In this document: positions 12,640 through 20,921 of the stretch, one piece after another
How positions within the stretch are numbered: position 1 is the stretch's first letter
Layout: each line of letters opens with the position of its first letter
Source of the DNA: Eretmocerus hayati
Taxonomy: Eukaryota; Arthropoda; Insecta; Hymenoptera; Aphelinidae
Assembly: GCA_029851415.1 (NCBI GenBank)
Contig: CM056742.1
Span: 16,223,736-16,287,735, forward strand
Direction: 5' to 3'
DNA: 64,000 nucleotides
Position numbers and translations under genes: made by a program
Notes under the pieces: model-generated
Database searches by the model: none
The model's input: only the letters and a program-made list of their open reading frames with translations
Told to the model about the DNA's origin: nothing

Positions 12640-13975
12640 AGGCATTTGGACCTACCCACAACCTTGCTGGTGGGTCGTAGGAACGTCCAGTCGATGGTGA
12701 CGTACGAGAAACACCCAGGGGTTGTGGAACACGGATTTGGCTAAAACTCTGGAGACAGTCTCCTTTTACCGCCAAAAGATAAAACCCAGAGCCGCAGTTG
12801 CTAATGCCCAACCGTTTCCGAGTTGCAGCTCATAAAATTAGCATTACGAGTATATCTATATTAGGGTGTCCGTTATTTCCCAAGTGTCTCCGATCCTCCG
12901 TGCCACCCACCACAACATAATCATTTGTTGAGATATTGCGATGAAAAATTTTTCGTGGACCTAGGTGATGTTTAAATGCTGCCCCACCTGAAGCGTTTTT
13001 GTCTCAATTGAGGCCTCAAAACAAATTCTGATTCAGTATTCAGCATTTCTTGGGCATGGACGTGATTCTTCATCCTTGATAACTTTTTCAATCGATAGCC
13101 AGTACGATTTCCTTTAAAAAGACCACTTGCTGAAGTCAATTTGGCGGAGAAAAACTAGAGTTATGGCTGTTTTTGGAACTTAGAAAATTCAAGGTACCAA
13201 ATCTGTGAAACAGGGTTTTCCTCGAGGAATTCAAAAAATGCGAATTTTGAGTCGGTTTATTTTAAAGATGTGAATATGTCTTTTTGATGTAGTTTTGAAC
13301 GTAGAAACAGAATCTGTGTTCAGTTCTACCTCTAATTGTCAGGATTTTTTACTAGGCTCAAAAAATCGAAAAAACAAAAAACGGTCGTTTTCAGTCACTT
13401 TTATGTTCTTCAGGTGGATGGTATGCGAATGAGTGGGCTATCTCCGGTTCTACTGTATCAAATTAAATGTTTCAGGTAGCTATTTTGAAGGAAATTGCAC
13501 CCGCTATCGATTGAAAACACTATTGATGACGTAGAAGGAAATGCATGCGCGGTACATGCGAATCATTGGCTCAAATTTTTATTTAGGAGGGGACATTTCA
13601 AATAAGAAACGCTCTAGGTGGGACAGCACTCAAACTTCACGTAGGTTTCTGAAAATTTTTTTCTCGCAATATCTCACCAAATGATTAGGTTGTGGAAGGT
13701 GGCATGGGTGATCGGAGGAACTTGGGAAATAACGAACACCCTAATCTATATAGATATATCTTTTTTTGAACATGGGCCCATATGGGCAATATTAATGTCA
13801 TAGGCTGTAGCTTGTTGGGCATTTGCAAGTGCCAAGTGCGGCTCTGGGTTTCACTTTTTGGTGGTAAAAGGAGACTATCTCCAGAGTTTCAGCCAAATCC
13901 GTGGCCCACAACCCCTGGGTGCTCGTCGTTAGTTTCGACGGGAACCTTCTGCGACACGTTTTGAGGATAACCGGT
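12640..13975. repeat. Large palindromic element with nested inner inverted repeat
   Basis: The inner element at 12861-13744 begins TTAGGGTGTCCGTTATTTCC and ends with its near reverse complement GGAAATAACGAACACCCTAA, with subterminal arms of about 140 bp. Outside it, 12640-12830 and about 13790-13975 are also inverted repeats of each other (for example GGTAAAAGGAGACTATCTCC on the right). The whole locus can fold on itself. It looks like a fold-back MITE sitting near the centre of another inverted repeat. No coding potential. Confidence 0.65.
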
Positions 13976-15320
13976 ATTTGCTGGGATCTCCTGTAGGACG
14001 TTCACAAATGACTCTGCGAGCCGCGACGTGTTTTGATCGGATTTGATGCTGGCAGGTGCCTCACATATAGATTACTCCATGCACACAGCAGACGACGCGT
14101 GATGTTTCATTCCGCGGGAAGCAGGCTCAAAACTACGCTTGCAGGCATTGACTCATTGTTTTGAAAAAATCTATACAATTCTTGGGAGCTCTAATTTACT
14201 AGAAGCGTGGCCTTTCAAAATCTCATCGTTGACGGCTGAGCTGTAAGAACTCTGTTTGGCCGCCCCATAAGGCCCATGTTATTTCAATCTCACGTGAAAA
14301 AAACCATCTCCATTCAGGAGTACCCGAGAGTCACAGAATTTTGCAATAGTATCTTGAATATCATTATCTACAAATGCGCCAAGTGCCGGTTTTTCCTGAC
14401 CGTTACATGGATTTGCTTATCAACGTGCTTCAAGAGGTTTCTCCGGTGGCGAGAAACAGCGAGATTTTGATAAAATTTGAAGTACTCGTTCATAATGCTG
14501 ACATGAGACTTAGTCTCATATCTGTGGCGCTCGGACTAAAGGGCGTAAGTCCATTTGGATGAAAATCGAGAAAAATGCGTTTGAATGCTATCATTATGAT
14601 ACAGAAGAGTGGACTTACGCCTTTGTACAAATGGAATTTTTTGTGAGCGATGCAACATTTTGATCCGGGAGTAGTTTTAAGTGATGAAGATGATCCAGTA
14701 GAACATCGTAGATGCCTTAACTCAAATTTTATGAAAATTGGACTTACGCCCTTTAGTCTGACCGCCACAGATATAGTACATTGGTTCGAAAATTTTGACT
14801 CAATACTAATTTTCCGATCTAATTCTCGAATCGCGTACCATACAAGGTATTGCTCATGACCAAAAGCACAACCAATGCCAACGACTATAAAGTCGGGCCT
14901 TATACTGAATTTTTGAAACATGGGGTTACCTGTGAGCCGAGGAATCAACGTTTGATGTCTCACGAATTTAACACGCCGTGTTATGAGAAATGTGAGCCCT
15001 CTGATCTCGCTCAATCATTTTCGGATCGACTTAACAGCGAGTTTTTGATAAAAAAAATCTATAGTTGATAGTAAACATGCGTAAGAAATACTAGAGCAAT
15101 AAAAAATTTATTTAGTTACTTGTGAGTATTAGAATATTGAGCAGTTTACGAAAAAATCATGGTATCGACTCGAACGTGTCAATAGCAAGCTATAGCAATA
15201 CAAATCCAACATAGGACATAGAGACGGACCATCTACTTCCTTGCGAATGTCTTATTCAAAGTAGCTGCGCGGAAATTGGCCCTCCCCTTCCTTTCATACG
15301 ATAGCATAAACAACTCATAC
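13976..15320. other. Short MITE-like inverted repeat in otherwise unassigned sequence
   Basis: AAAGGGCGTAAGTCCA at about 14537 is matched in inverse by TGGACTTACGCCCTTT at about 14738-14753, giving a small element of about 220 bp with 16-bp terminal inverted repeats. Overlapping frames on both strands here arise from that repeat. Nothing else is recognisable. Confidence 0.45.
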
Positions 15321-15443
15321 CTCTGGTCTATTCCAATAAGCGATTATGTAGCAGCTTACACCCATCATGTTGTAACAAATCACTCCTGCACCTTCCACGA
15401 CATAATCGAAATCGGTTGTACCATGTCGAATAACGAAAATTGC
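15321..15443 (-). CDS. Possible odorant-receptor exon
   Basis: A 123-bp minus-strand segment lies between a pyrimidine-rich acceptor (CCCCAG at 15444-15449) and a donor (GTATGAG after 15321). It encodes HGTTDFDYVVEGAGVICYNM followed by a hydrophobic stretch ending in NRPE. This looks like the TM2 region of insect odorant receptors (acidic DxD, then a membrane segment). A hydrophobic minus-strand stretch near 15950-16050 could be another exon. No complete gene could be assembled. Confidence 0.35.
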
Positions 15444-16367
15444 CTGGGGAATTGAATAAATGGGGTTGGGAATCATTCTGCTTGGAACTCTGTCTCTTTC
15501 TTTCGGTTTTTTATATTTTCAGAGACTGGATTTACATGTTACAACATATCTTGTGGTGATGTGACAAATCCGACATTATTGCACATTCGATTTTGTGATG
15601 GTGGTTTCCGTGAGTTTAATACTATCTTCACCTCGAAGACATACTTGCATTCATTTCCGATCAAACCCATAGTGATTTTATTGTACTGGAACAAATTATC
15701 AAAATTTGGATGGTAAAAAAATCACAGAATACCGGAAGCTGCTCAAAATTCCGAGACCTAACTTCGATCTTGGGTTGCGCCATACGATAAGAAATCTGAG
15801 ATATGTCCACTACTGACGGTATCATTGCATCCTGTAACATGTATCCCTAAGTTAATGAGCTCATGACTTGTGGAAGGAAAATATTTTTGAAGGCTCCTGT
15901 TACGTTATGACAGTATTTTGAATTCCTTGCAGTTCTAAAAATGGTTTTCTTGTGAAGGTATGTGACAAACAAATATCATAAAGAAATATAACGAAAGTTG
16001 TCGTGAAAAATACGATTTCACTGAGAATTATGTATCTAGACATTGTAAACATAATATGTCTGTAACCTTATTTTCGACCAGAGCTTTTCGCGTCCAAAAT
16101 GTGGATTGGAATAATAAGGAAAATTGTAACTTCCATACTTCGACACGCAGGCCGTGGCACGTGCGACTTTTCCTGGGTGGTCACATCGTTCTCATCAAAA
16201 CCGATCTTATTCGTTCTGTAAAAGGTCCACAGCGCAATGAGCGCTGAGGGTCACTTGCGGCTCTTAGGCTAACTTGCGAATTATTGGTTGCTATATTGAC
16301 GTAGAAAAAACTTTGCCCTCTTCTGCGCCAAAAGAGAGGAACGTCTCTTCACGTCGAGCTCTGGAGT
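15444..16367. other. Flank of the Polinton insertion
   Basis: Mostly unassigned sequence leading up to the Polinton. A hydrophobic minus-strand open stretch near 15950-16050 may belong to the possible receptor gene. Confidence 0.3.
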
Positions 16368-16373
16368 CGGGAA
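16368..16373. repeat. Left target-site duplication of the Polinton (CGGGAA)
   Basis: The six bases CGGGAA immediately precede the element terminus AGTAGGTATAC. They are repeated exactly at 37848-37853 after the other terminus. Six-bp duplications are the known Polinton signature. Confidence 0.95.
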
Positions 16374-16788
16374 AGTAGGTATACTATGGGACTTTGAATG
16401 CAATTTGCACTCAAAGTCCCATAGGCTTTTGAATGCAGTCTGCACTCAAAGTCCCATGGGACTTTGAATGCAATTTGCACTCAAAGTCCCATAGGCTTTT
16501 GAATGCAGTCTGCACTCAAAGTCCCATAGTCTTTTGAATGCACCCAAAGTCCCACAGGCTTTTGAATGCACTCAACGTCCCACGGGGTTTGAAATGCAGC
16601 CAACGTCCCCTAGGGTTTCAAATGCAGTTGCAATTAAGATCCATAGGGCTATTATTTCAATCTCATGGAGTTTTGATTACAAAGCACTCAAGGTCTCATA
16701 GAGGTTCCAATACACTGAAAACTCTACTGACTCTGATGCACTAGTAAAGGGAACCTACTATACAACGAGTTACCGACTCAATCGAGTA
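16374..16788 (+). repeat. Left terminal inverted repeat of the Polinton
   Basis: It matches the reverse complement of 37623-37847. It is longer than the right copy because one 70-bp internal unit (starting at 16388 and again at 16458) is duplicated, and because about 110 bp near 16627-16750 is absent on the right. It is built from GGGACTTTGAATGC-type units that are themselves palindromic. Confidence 0.9.
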
Positions 16789-16800
16789 GCCCGTGTGCGT

Positions 16801-17010
16801 TCAATCCGTATACCACGTGCTACTACTTCCTTCTTTATCACATTTCTTGCAATTCTTCATCTTATCATACTTATAGTCGGAGTAAGACTTGAAGCTTTGG
16901 GTGGATGTTTTCTCAGACTTCTCTTTCCACGCAGATGGTCCTTTTTTCTTTTGCTCCTCATCCAGGAGAAGACTCCGCTCTTGAGAGCTGTTGCTGCTTC
17001 CGTTTCCCAT
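16801..17010 (-). CDS. Small N-myristoylation-type protein, 69 aa
   Basis: The product starts MGNGSSNSSQ, which fits the N-myristoylation pattern (Gly2, Ser6). It then has an acidic/Lys-rich middle and a CKKCDK motif near the C-terminus. It is hydrophilic, with no transmembrane helix. A TATAAATT box (17043-17050) and a TCATT initiator (+1 near 17018) lie just upstream, so the ATG at 17010 would be about 8 nt from the cap. It is the leftmost gene, next to another small gene with the same N-terminal logic. No family is recognised. A role at host membranes or in virion assembly is only a guess from the motif. Confidence 0.7.
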   Translation of the reverse strand: MGNGSSNSSQERSLLLDEEQKKKGPSAWKEKSEKTSTQSFKSYSDYKYDKMKNCKKCDKEGSSSTWYTD

Positions 17011-17017
17011 GATAGAA

Positions 17018-17050
17018 TGAAAGAAGACAGCAATGTATGATCAATTTATA
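17018..17050 (-). promoter_or_regulatory. Core promoter of the 69-aa myristoylation-type gene
   Basis: TATAAATT starts at 17050 and the initiator TCATTC has its A at 17018, a spacing of 32 bp. It overlaps the stop region of the neighbouring 56-aa gene. Confidence 0.65.
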
Positions 17051-17053
17051 GTT

Positions 17054-17224
17054 TCAATCGCAAACATCATACTCCTCGCCATTCTCGCCATATTGACGAC
17101 AGTAAGGGTGTCTTGGTCGGGGTATGCCGGGTGCTTCGAAAGGGTTGGTGTACTTTCGAAGTCGTTTTTCCAACTCATCTTTTGAGAGCTTGCGCTCCTT
17201 GACCTTACTCAAGCCACACCCCAT
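17054..17224 (-). CDS. Small protein with MGCxxS acylation motif, 56 aa
   Basis: Too short for usual gene-length cut-offs, but well supported by its promoter. The product begins MGCGLSKVKERKLSKDELEK. The MGCxxS start is the classic dual myristoylation/palmitoylation signal. A basic amphipathic segment and a Pro-rich part (APGIPRPRHPYC) follow, with an acidic end. A TATAAATG box starts at 17264 and the TCATTCC initiator has its A at 17232, 32 bp apart, leaving an 8-nt leader. The stop at 17054 lies just before the promoter of the next gene. No homologue is recognised. A peripheral membrane role is inferred from the acylation motif alone. Confidence 0.65.
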   Translation of the reverse strand: MGCGLSKVKERKLSKDELEKRLRKYTNPFEAPGIPRPRHPYCRQYGENGEEYDVCD

Positions 17225-17231
17225 GATGGAA

Positions 17232-17264
17232 TGAAGAGAATATTCAGCTCACTCGCCATTTATA
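17232..17264 (-). promoter_or_regulatory. Core promoter of the 56-aa acylation-motif gene
   Basis: TATAAATG at 17264 downward and TCATTCC with +1 A at 17232. The TATA box is embedded in the last codons of the 17249-17773 gene. Confidence 0.65.
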
Positions 17265-17773
17265 TCCTCCCACTCCATCTCTTCCACCCAGTCTTGGGAA
17301 TGATCTCTGATGAATTTCCTCATGAGCTCAACATTGTGAACGGCACAAACTACTTTTTGAGCTCTCGGATGATGTGTGCAGACTGTGACGTGTTTTTGAT
17401 TGTACAGAGCATCCAATGATAGATATCCAGACTCTGTGATGTCACGGACTTTGAGACCGAATCGCTCCAACCAGTCCTTATTGATTGAACCTTTGACAAC
17501 GATGGACTCGGCATCTTGTAAAAGTTCTCTGATAACGTGACCAACTTGATTGTAAGGGACGTCTCCAGAACACCAAGGAATGCCATGATAGTTTCTCTCA
17601 AGCCATAAATTCTGTCTCACATATTTCTGAGACAATCTCTTCAGAGGAAAGGGCTCTCTGAAGAGGAAGACGCGAGGCTCGGAATCTCCATCGAGGGGAG
17701 CTACAGCAAGTTCTTTCAAGATAAAATCGTCGACAGGCTGTTTGAAGCCTTGCATGTCTACGACGTAAGCCAT
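17249..17773 (-). CDS. Conserved Polinton protein of unknown function (left paralogue), 174 aa
   Basis: The ATG at 17773 (MAYVVDMQGF) is chosen because it aligns with MEYVVDIQGF of the right-arm paralogue and lies 13 nt after a TCAGT initiator (+1 near 17786). Shared features with that paralogue, in order, are VVDxQGF, FxLKELAV, LFxEP, LWLERN[YF]HGIPW and IxVKG near the middle, and a C-x-HH...CAV cluster near the C-terminus (CTHHPRAQKVVCAVHN). Proteins of this type recur in insect Polintons. The spaced Asp/His/Cys residues could suggest a divergent nuclease-like fold, but this is a weak guess. No signal peptide or membrane segment. The frame can be extended upstream to a TTG, which I do not favour. 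Confidence 0.75.
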   Translation of the reverse strand: MAYVVDMQGFKQPVDDFILKELAVAPLDGDSEPRVFLFREPFPLKRLSQKYVRQNLWLERNYHGIPWCSGDVPYNQVGHVIRELLQDAESIVVKGSINKDWLERFGLKVRDITESGYLSLDALYNQKHVTVCTHHPRAQKVVCAVHNVELMRKFIRDHSQDWVEEMEWEDINGE

Positions 17774-17793
17774 CTTGAGACAAACTGAACCAT

Positions 17794-18381
17794 TCAATAA
17801 TTGAGATGAGCTAATTCACAATCGGGATCATGCTCGAACATAGCGATACCTCTATGAAACCCTCTATATTTCAAAGGTTGAACTTTGTAATGATTTGGAC
17901 ATCGGGTATCGTGGGGCTCACATCTTTTGTCTCGGTCACACTCATTGGATATTCCAAAGCGTATATGACAGATGTCATTGTCAAGGATGATTTTCAAGAG
18001 ATCTGCTACTGCAATGTCGTGATAGACTTTCTCATCCCAAAAGTCACAAGCTTCCCGATGAGGTTTGAGACATTTAGGATCGTCGCAGATCCTCCAAGAA
18101 TAATCCAGCGGCTCGAAGCAAATTTTTCTTCTATAATAACCTAGCAGAGTAACGTAGAATCTGAGGGTCGTAGTGTCTTTCAGAAGATCGATCCCCTGCA
18201 TCATCTCCTCGAGGTAATCCGATTCATATTCAGAATGATCTCGCTCTCTGAACTGTATGATCATTTGAATCATTCGTTTCCATGCCAGACCCTCGAGTGA
18301 TTTTTTGAAGTCAGGATAAAAATGACAATCTGGGTGTTGACAGTTGGTTTCCCTACAGCAGAGACCTTTCTTGCTCGACAT
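17794..18381 (-). CDS. Cys/His-rich protein with three similar metal-binding-like clusters, 195 aa
   Basis: No family is recognised. Three clusters of like spacing are visible: residues 9-20 (CRETNCQHPDCH), about 99-111 (CDDPKCLKPHREAC) and about 147-163 (CDRDKRCEPHDTRCPNH). The last two share C-x4/5-C-x2-H-x3-C, the pattern of a small zinc-binding module. The middle is charged and helical. The ATG is 13 nt downstream of a TCAGT initiator (+1 near 18394) that overlaps the end of the capsid gene. The stop is directly followed by the 17249-17773 gene region. It could be a nucleic-acid-binding or host-modulating accessory protein; function is not shown. Confidence 0.7.
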   Translation of the reverse strand: MSSKKGLCCRETNCQHPDCHFYPDFKKSLEGLAWKRMIQMIIQFRERDHSEYESDYLEEMMQGIDLLKDTTTLRFYVTLLGYYRRKICFEPLDYSWRICDDPKCLKPHREACDFWDEKVYHDIAVADLLKIILDNDICHIRFGISNECDRDKRCEPHDTRCPNHYKVQPLKYRGFHRGIAMFEHDPDCELAHLNY

Positions 18382-18398
18382 CTCGAGAAAAACTGACT

Positions 18399-19637
18399 CT
18401 AGATCACTTTGCGCACATCTCCGCTCACTGGATTATACTCAATTATTCGATCATGTATGATCAAACAATAAGCTGATGTATTGTCTGGGAAATTTTCTCT
18501 AGCTTCAATTTCTAAGCGAACATCGACTGGTGCATTCTTCAGAGTCTCACTTTGTTTGGAGCAGTCTAGAACGACGAGAGGAACATTCGCAATGAACTGC
18601 TTCTTATTCAATATGGGTTCTGGATCTCTACCATAGTACGCACTTTGAAAGTGAACGTACATATCGTAAAGTATTGCATACTGATTTTTCGTGATATCCA
18701 AATTGAGATTACCGTAAGGATAATATTGAGAATTGAGGAAAAATTTCACATCGCTGATGTTACAATGATCAAAAAGACTCGCATTCTTGTCTTTCCTATT
18801 TTTCCTAGCAGTTTGGAAGCCGAGCACGATGAAACGTGGTTTTTCTAATTGATTCGAAGTTTTTACAGTCCACACGTGTTTCGATGTGGTTGGAAGAGTA
18901 GGATACTCAAAGAGTTCCCAGGATCTAAAACTCATCGCTATTGGCTTGCTCCTCTGAAGTTGGTTGAGCATTTTGATTCTCAGTTGGTTGGACGGTGTAA
19001 CATATGGCATGAGCCACTCTATTTTGATCAATTCAATCTGCCACTGATCCGACGTTACCACCGGAGGTGTTCCGGTATCATAGGATGTCGATAGCACAGC
19101 ATTGATATCAGTATTGGATCTTTGCAGGATCAACTCATGCTTGGCATTGACGACTACTTTTCGATAGTCTTCTGCAAAACCTAGGATCTTATTCAGAGGA
19201 ACGTTGACATCAAAACATCCCTGATTATCAATGATGCTTTTAGTTTCTTCAATATCCAACCATCCAGCATTCTCCATATTTTGTCGAGGATTGAGAGATA
19301 TCCATCCTTTCATTAAACTCGTGATACCAACGTTTCTACATCGATCTATCTCTATCGCGTTAATTTCATAACGGACATTAGAAAAGAGATGACACGGAGC
19401 ATTGTTCACGAACTTGGTATGCGATGCTGTGGTACCAGACGTTACATTCAATCGACCAACTATATGGAGAGAGCTTTTGGAAGGTAAAAGACAAAGATCT
19501 TGATGTTGAATCGATATGCGAATTTCATCGTTATTCGCATGATTAGCTCCTGTGTAAGGTTGATGAGCGTGAACTTCGTAGTGAGAAATATCATCGTCGA
19601 AAACGACGGGTGAGTGAATGTCTAGGATGTCTTCCAT
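18399..19637 (-). CDS. Polinton major capsid protein (double jelly-roll type), 412 aa
   Basis: This is probably the hexon-forming protein of the Polinton virion. The N-terminus (EDILDIHSPVVFDDDISHYE followed by the IRISIQHQDLCLLPSKSSLH region) and the LFSNVRYEINAIEIDR block are the pattern of Polinton capsid proteins in insects and nematodes. Beta-rich sequence without signal peptide or membrane helix fits a jelly-roll fold. It is shorter than some Polinton capsid proteins but uninterrupted. A TATAAAT box (from 19793) and a TCAGT initiator (+1 near 19760) precede it, and the ATG at 19637 is the first AUG in that transcript. It lies beside the penton-like and protease genes, as in a virion morphogenesis block. 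The assignment is from family memory, not from a structure comparison. Confidence 0.8.
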   Translation of the reverse strand: MEDILDIHSPVVFDDDISHYEVHAHQPYTGANHANNDEIRISIQHQDLCLLPSKSSLHIVGRLNVTSGTTASHTKFVNNAPCHLFSNVRYEINAIEIDRCRNVGITSLMKGWISLNPRQNMENAGWLDIEETKSIIDNQGCFDVNVPLNKILGFAEDYRKVVVNAKHELILQRSNTDINAVLSTSYDTGTPPVVTSDQWQIELIKIEWLMPYVTPSNQLRIKMLNQLQRSKPIAMSFRSWELFEYPTLPTTSKHVWTVKTSNQLEKPRFIVLGFQTARKNRKDKNASLFDHCNISDVKFFLNSQYYPYGNLNLDITKNQYAILYDMYVHFQSAYYGRDPEPILNKKQFIANVPLVVLDCSKQSETLKNAPVDVRLEIEARENFPDNTSAYCLIIHDRIIEYNPVSGDVRKVI

Positions 19638-19759
19638 TCTTTTTCTTGAAACAACAAATGAAAATGCAAGTCAATTTCCACCAGGCTTTACGCGGAAACC
19701 GTGACTTTTGAGGAACTGAACGTTTTGCCGTGTTAGCGCTTTGAGAGCTCGACGACGAC

Positions 19760-19793
19760 TGACCGTTGGGCGACATGATGTCGTGGATTTATA
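19760..19793 (-). promoter_or_regulatory. Core promoter of the major capsid gene
   Basis: TATAAATC begins at 19793 and TCAGT has its A at 19760, 33 bp apart. The predicted 123-nt leader contains no AUG before the capsid start, which also excludes the 61-codon frame at 19591-19776. Confidence 0.7.
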
Positions 19794-19819
19794 CCCTCGA
19801 CCGTGATAAGCGATACCCA

Positions 19820-20509
19820 TCACTGAAGCGCTTTAATGTGAAGTCTGACTGTGATTTCTTCTCCTTGAAAATCTACTAATTCTCCGTCTTGATCAATTAC
19901 CGCAACCTGGATATCAGTGATCTCCTCTTTAGGAATTAGTGGTAAGTAAATCTTCTGAGTCGGGACTTCGATGATTTTATAGCCTGGAGGCACTGCGGGG
20001 AAAAACTGGTGGAGAGAGTGAACTTTCTGATTGTTCAGATAGCTACCAGTGATGATACTGCACTCAATTCTCAATGAGTTTATTTTAAGAATCCTGATTG
20101 GTAAATTAGAAATATGTTCCCTGCCAGCCTCTAGAATGCGCGGTGTGAATCCAAGCATTCGTCCAATTGATCCTTCAACTATGAAATTAACAGGTTTACT
20201 ACACTTGATTACACTACGGAGAGTGTTATTGTTTGGTTTTAAACTGAAAGTTATCCCAGTCTCAAATAGTTCTCCTTGAATGTATTTCTCGATATTATCG
20301 ATCTCGTAACAACCTGTAGGTATTGTTATCTTTCGATCTCCAATGATAATATTATTCCTCCCCTCGTGAATGTTAGGGAATGAATGATAAGAGAGAAAAT
20401 CAATCAAAGCGCACTCGTAGTTTTTATGCGGATTCAATTCGATCGAGGGAGTGAAGTGAGCTTCGAGAATCGAAGAGGTTCCCGATAGGATCAGAGTATT
20501 TGATTCCAT
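19820..20509 (-). CDS. Polinton minor capsid (penton-like) protein, 229 aa
   Basis: Probably the single jelly-roll protein that occupies the vertices of the capsid. Length and position next to the major capsid and protease genes match the Polinton penton homologue. Recognisable stretches include the start MESNTLILSGTSSILEAHF, the YECALIDFLSYHSFPNI strand region, GSIGRMLGFTP and a beta-rich C-terminus ending in VRLHIKALQ. No signal peptide or membrane segment. The promoter (TATATAAG from 20560, TCATTC with +1 near 20527) overlaps the end of the protease gene, placing the ATG 18 nt downstream. The frame is intact. Confidence 0.8.
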   Translation of the reverse strand: MESNTLILSGTSSILEAHFTPSIELNPHKNYECALIDFLSYHSFPNIHEGRNNIIIGDRKITIPTGCYEIDNIEKYIQGELFETGITFSLKPNNNTLRSVIKCSKPVNFIVEGSIGRMLGFTPRILEAGREHISNLPIRILKINSLRIECSIITGSYLNNQKVHSLHQFFPAVPPGYKIIEVPTQKIYLPLIPKEEITDIQVAVIDQDGELVDFQGEEITVRLHIKALQ

Positions 20510-20526
20510 GACTCTTCAAAACAGAA

Positions 20527-20560
20527 TGAGAGAGAGTCGAGCGAATCACCCTCTTATATA
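20527..20560 (-). promoter_or_regulatory. Core promoter of the penton-like gene
   Basis: TATATAAG from 20560 and TCATTC with A at 20527, 33 bp apart. The TATA box lies in the 3' end of the protease coding sequence. Confidence 0.65.
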
Positions 20561-20904
20561 CCCTCGAGCTCGTTGCATAAGAATTTGAGACACAGATGAC
20601 CGCAATTGAAACTCCCAAACTTTTGATATCTCTTGGGATTGTACTTGACACTATCGACCCCAAGATATAACATGAGATCTAATGGTGGTTGAAGGTCACC
20701 GAAGCTGTCAAAATATACTACATCATTCCCTCTCTTGCGGTAAGCCACCCAATGCGTCCCGGGTCCACTCGCGTCATCAAGATTGACTACTGCCGATTCT
20801 CGATAACGCGGTCCATCAGATGGTAAAGCATTTCGCATATAAACCCCGCGAAAATTGGGAATTCCCCTCTTTTTTGCGTACTCGAGTATATCGTAATTGG
20901 ACAA
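20554..20904 (-). CDS. Adenovirus-type maturation cysteine protease
   Basis: This is the capsid maturation protease of Polintons, related to adenain (family C5). The catalytic set is complete when numbered from the TTG at 20904: His51 in GTHWVAY, Asp66 in YFDSFGD, the oxyanion Gln94, and Cys101 in NCGHLC. The Gln-to-Cys spacing of seven is as in adenain. The start is uncertain. No ATG precedes the conserved N-terminal part NYDILEYAKKRGIPNFRG; the first in-frame ATG is inside it. The frame stays open upstream through an A11 run shared with the end of the phospholipase gene, in the -1 register. Expression as a frameshift extension of that gene, from a non-AUG codon, or by splicing are all possible. 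No TATA/initiator pair is seen just upstream. Confidence 0.85.
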   Translation of the reverse strand: MSNYDILEYAKKRGIPNFRGVYMRNALPSDGPRYRESAVVNLDDASGPGTHWVAYRKRGNDVVYFDSFGDLQPPLDLMLYLGVDSVKYNPKRYQKFGSFNCGHLCLKFLCNELEGI

Positions 20905-20921
20905 TGCTCTGTTAGGTAAAC

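Noticed and set aside
14490..15014. 174-codon minus-strand frame
   Set aside because: It spans a small inverted repeat (GGCGTAAGTCC) and has no domain. The opposite strand is similarly open.
17774..17797. N-terminal extension of the 17249-17773 gene
   Set aside because: It would start with TTG; the paralogue aligns at MAYVVD (17773).
19591..19776. 61-codon minus-strand frame just upstream of the capsid gene (MSPNGQSSSSS...)
   Set aside because: The predicted transcription start (19760) lies inside it, after its ATG, so it would not be translated. The region serves as capsid leader.
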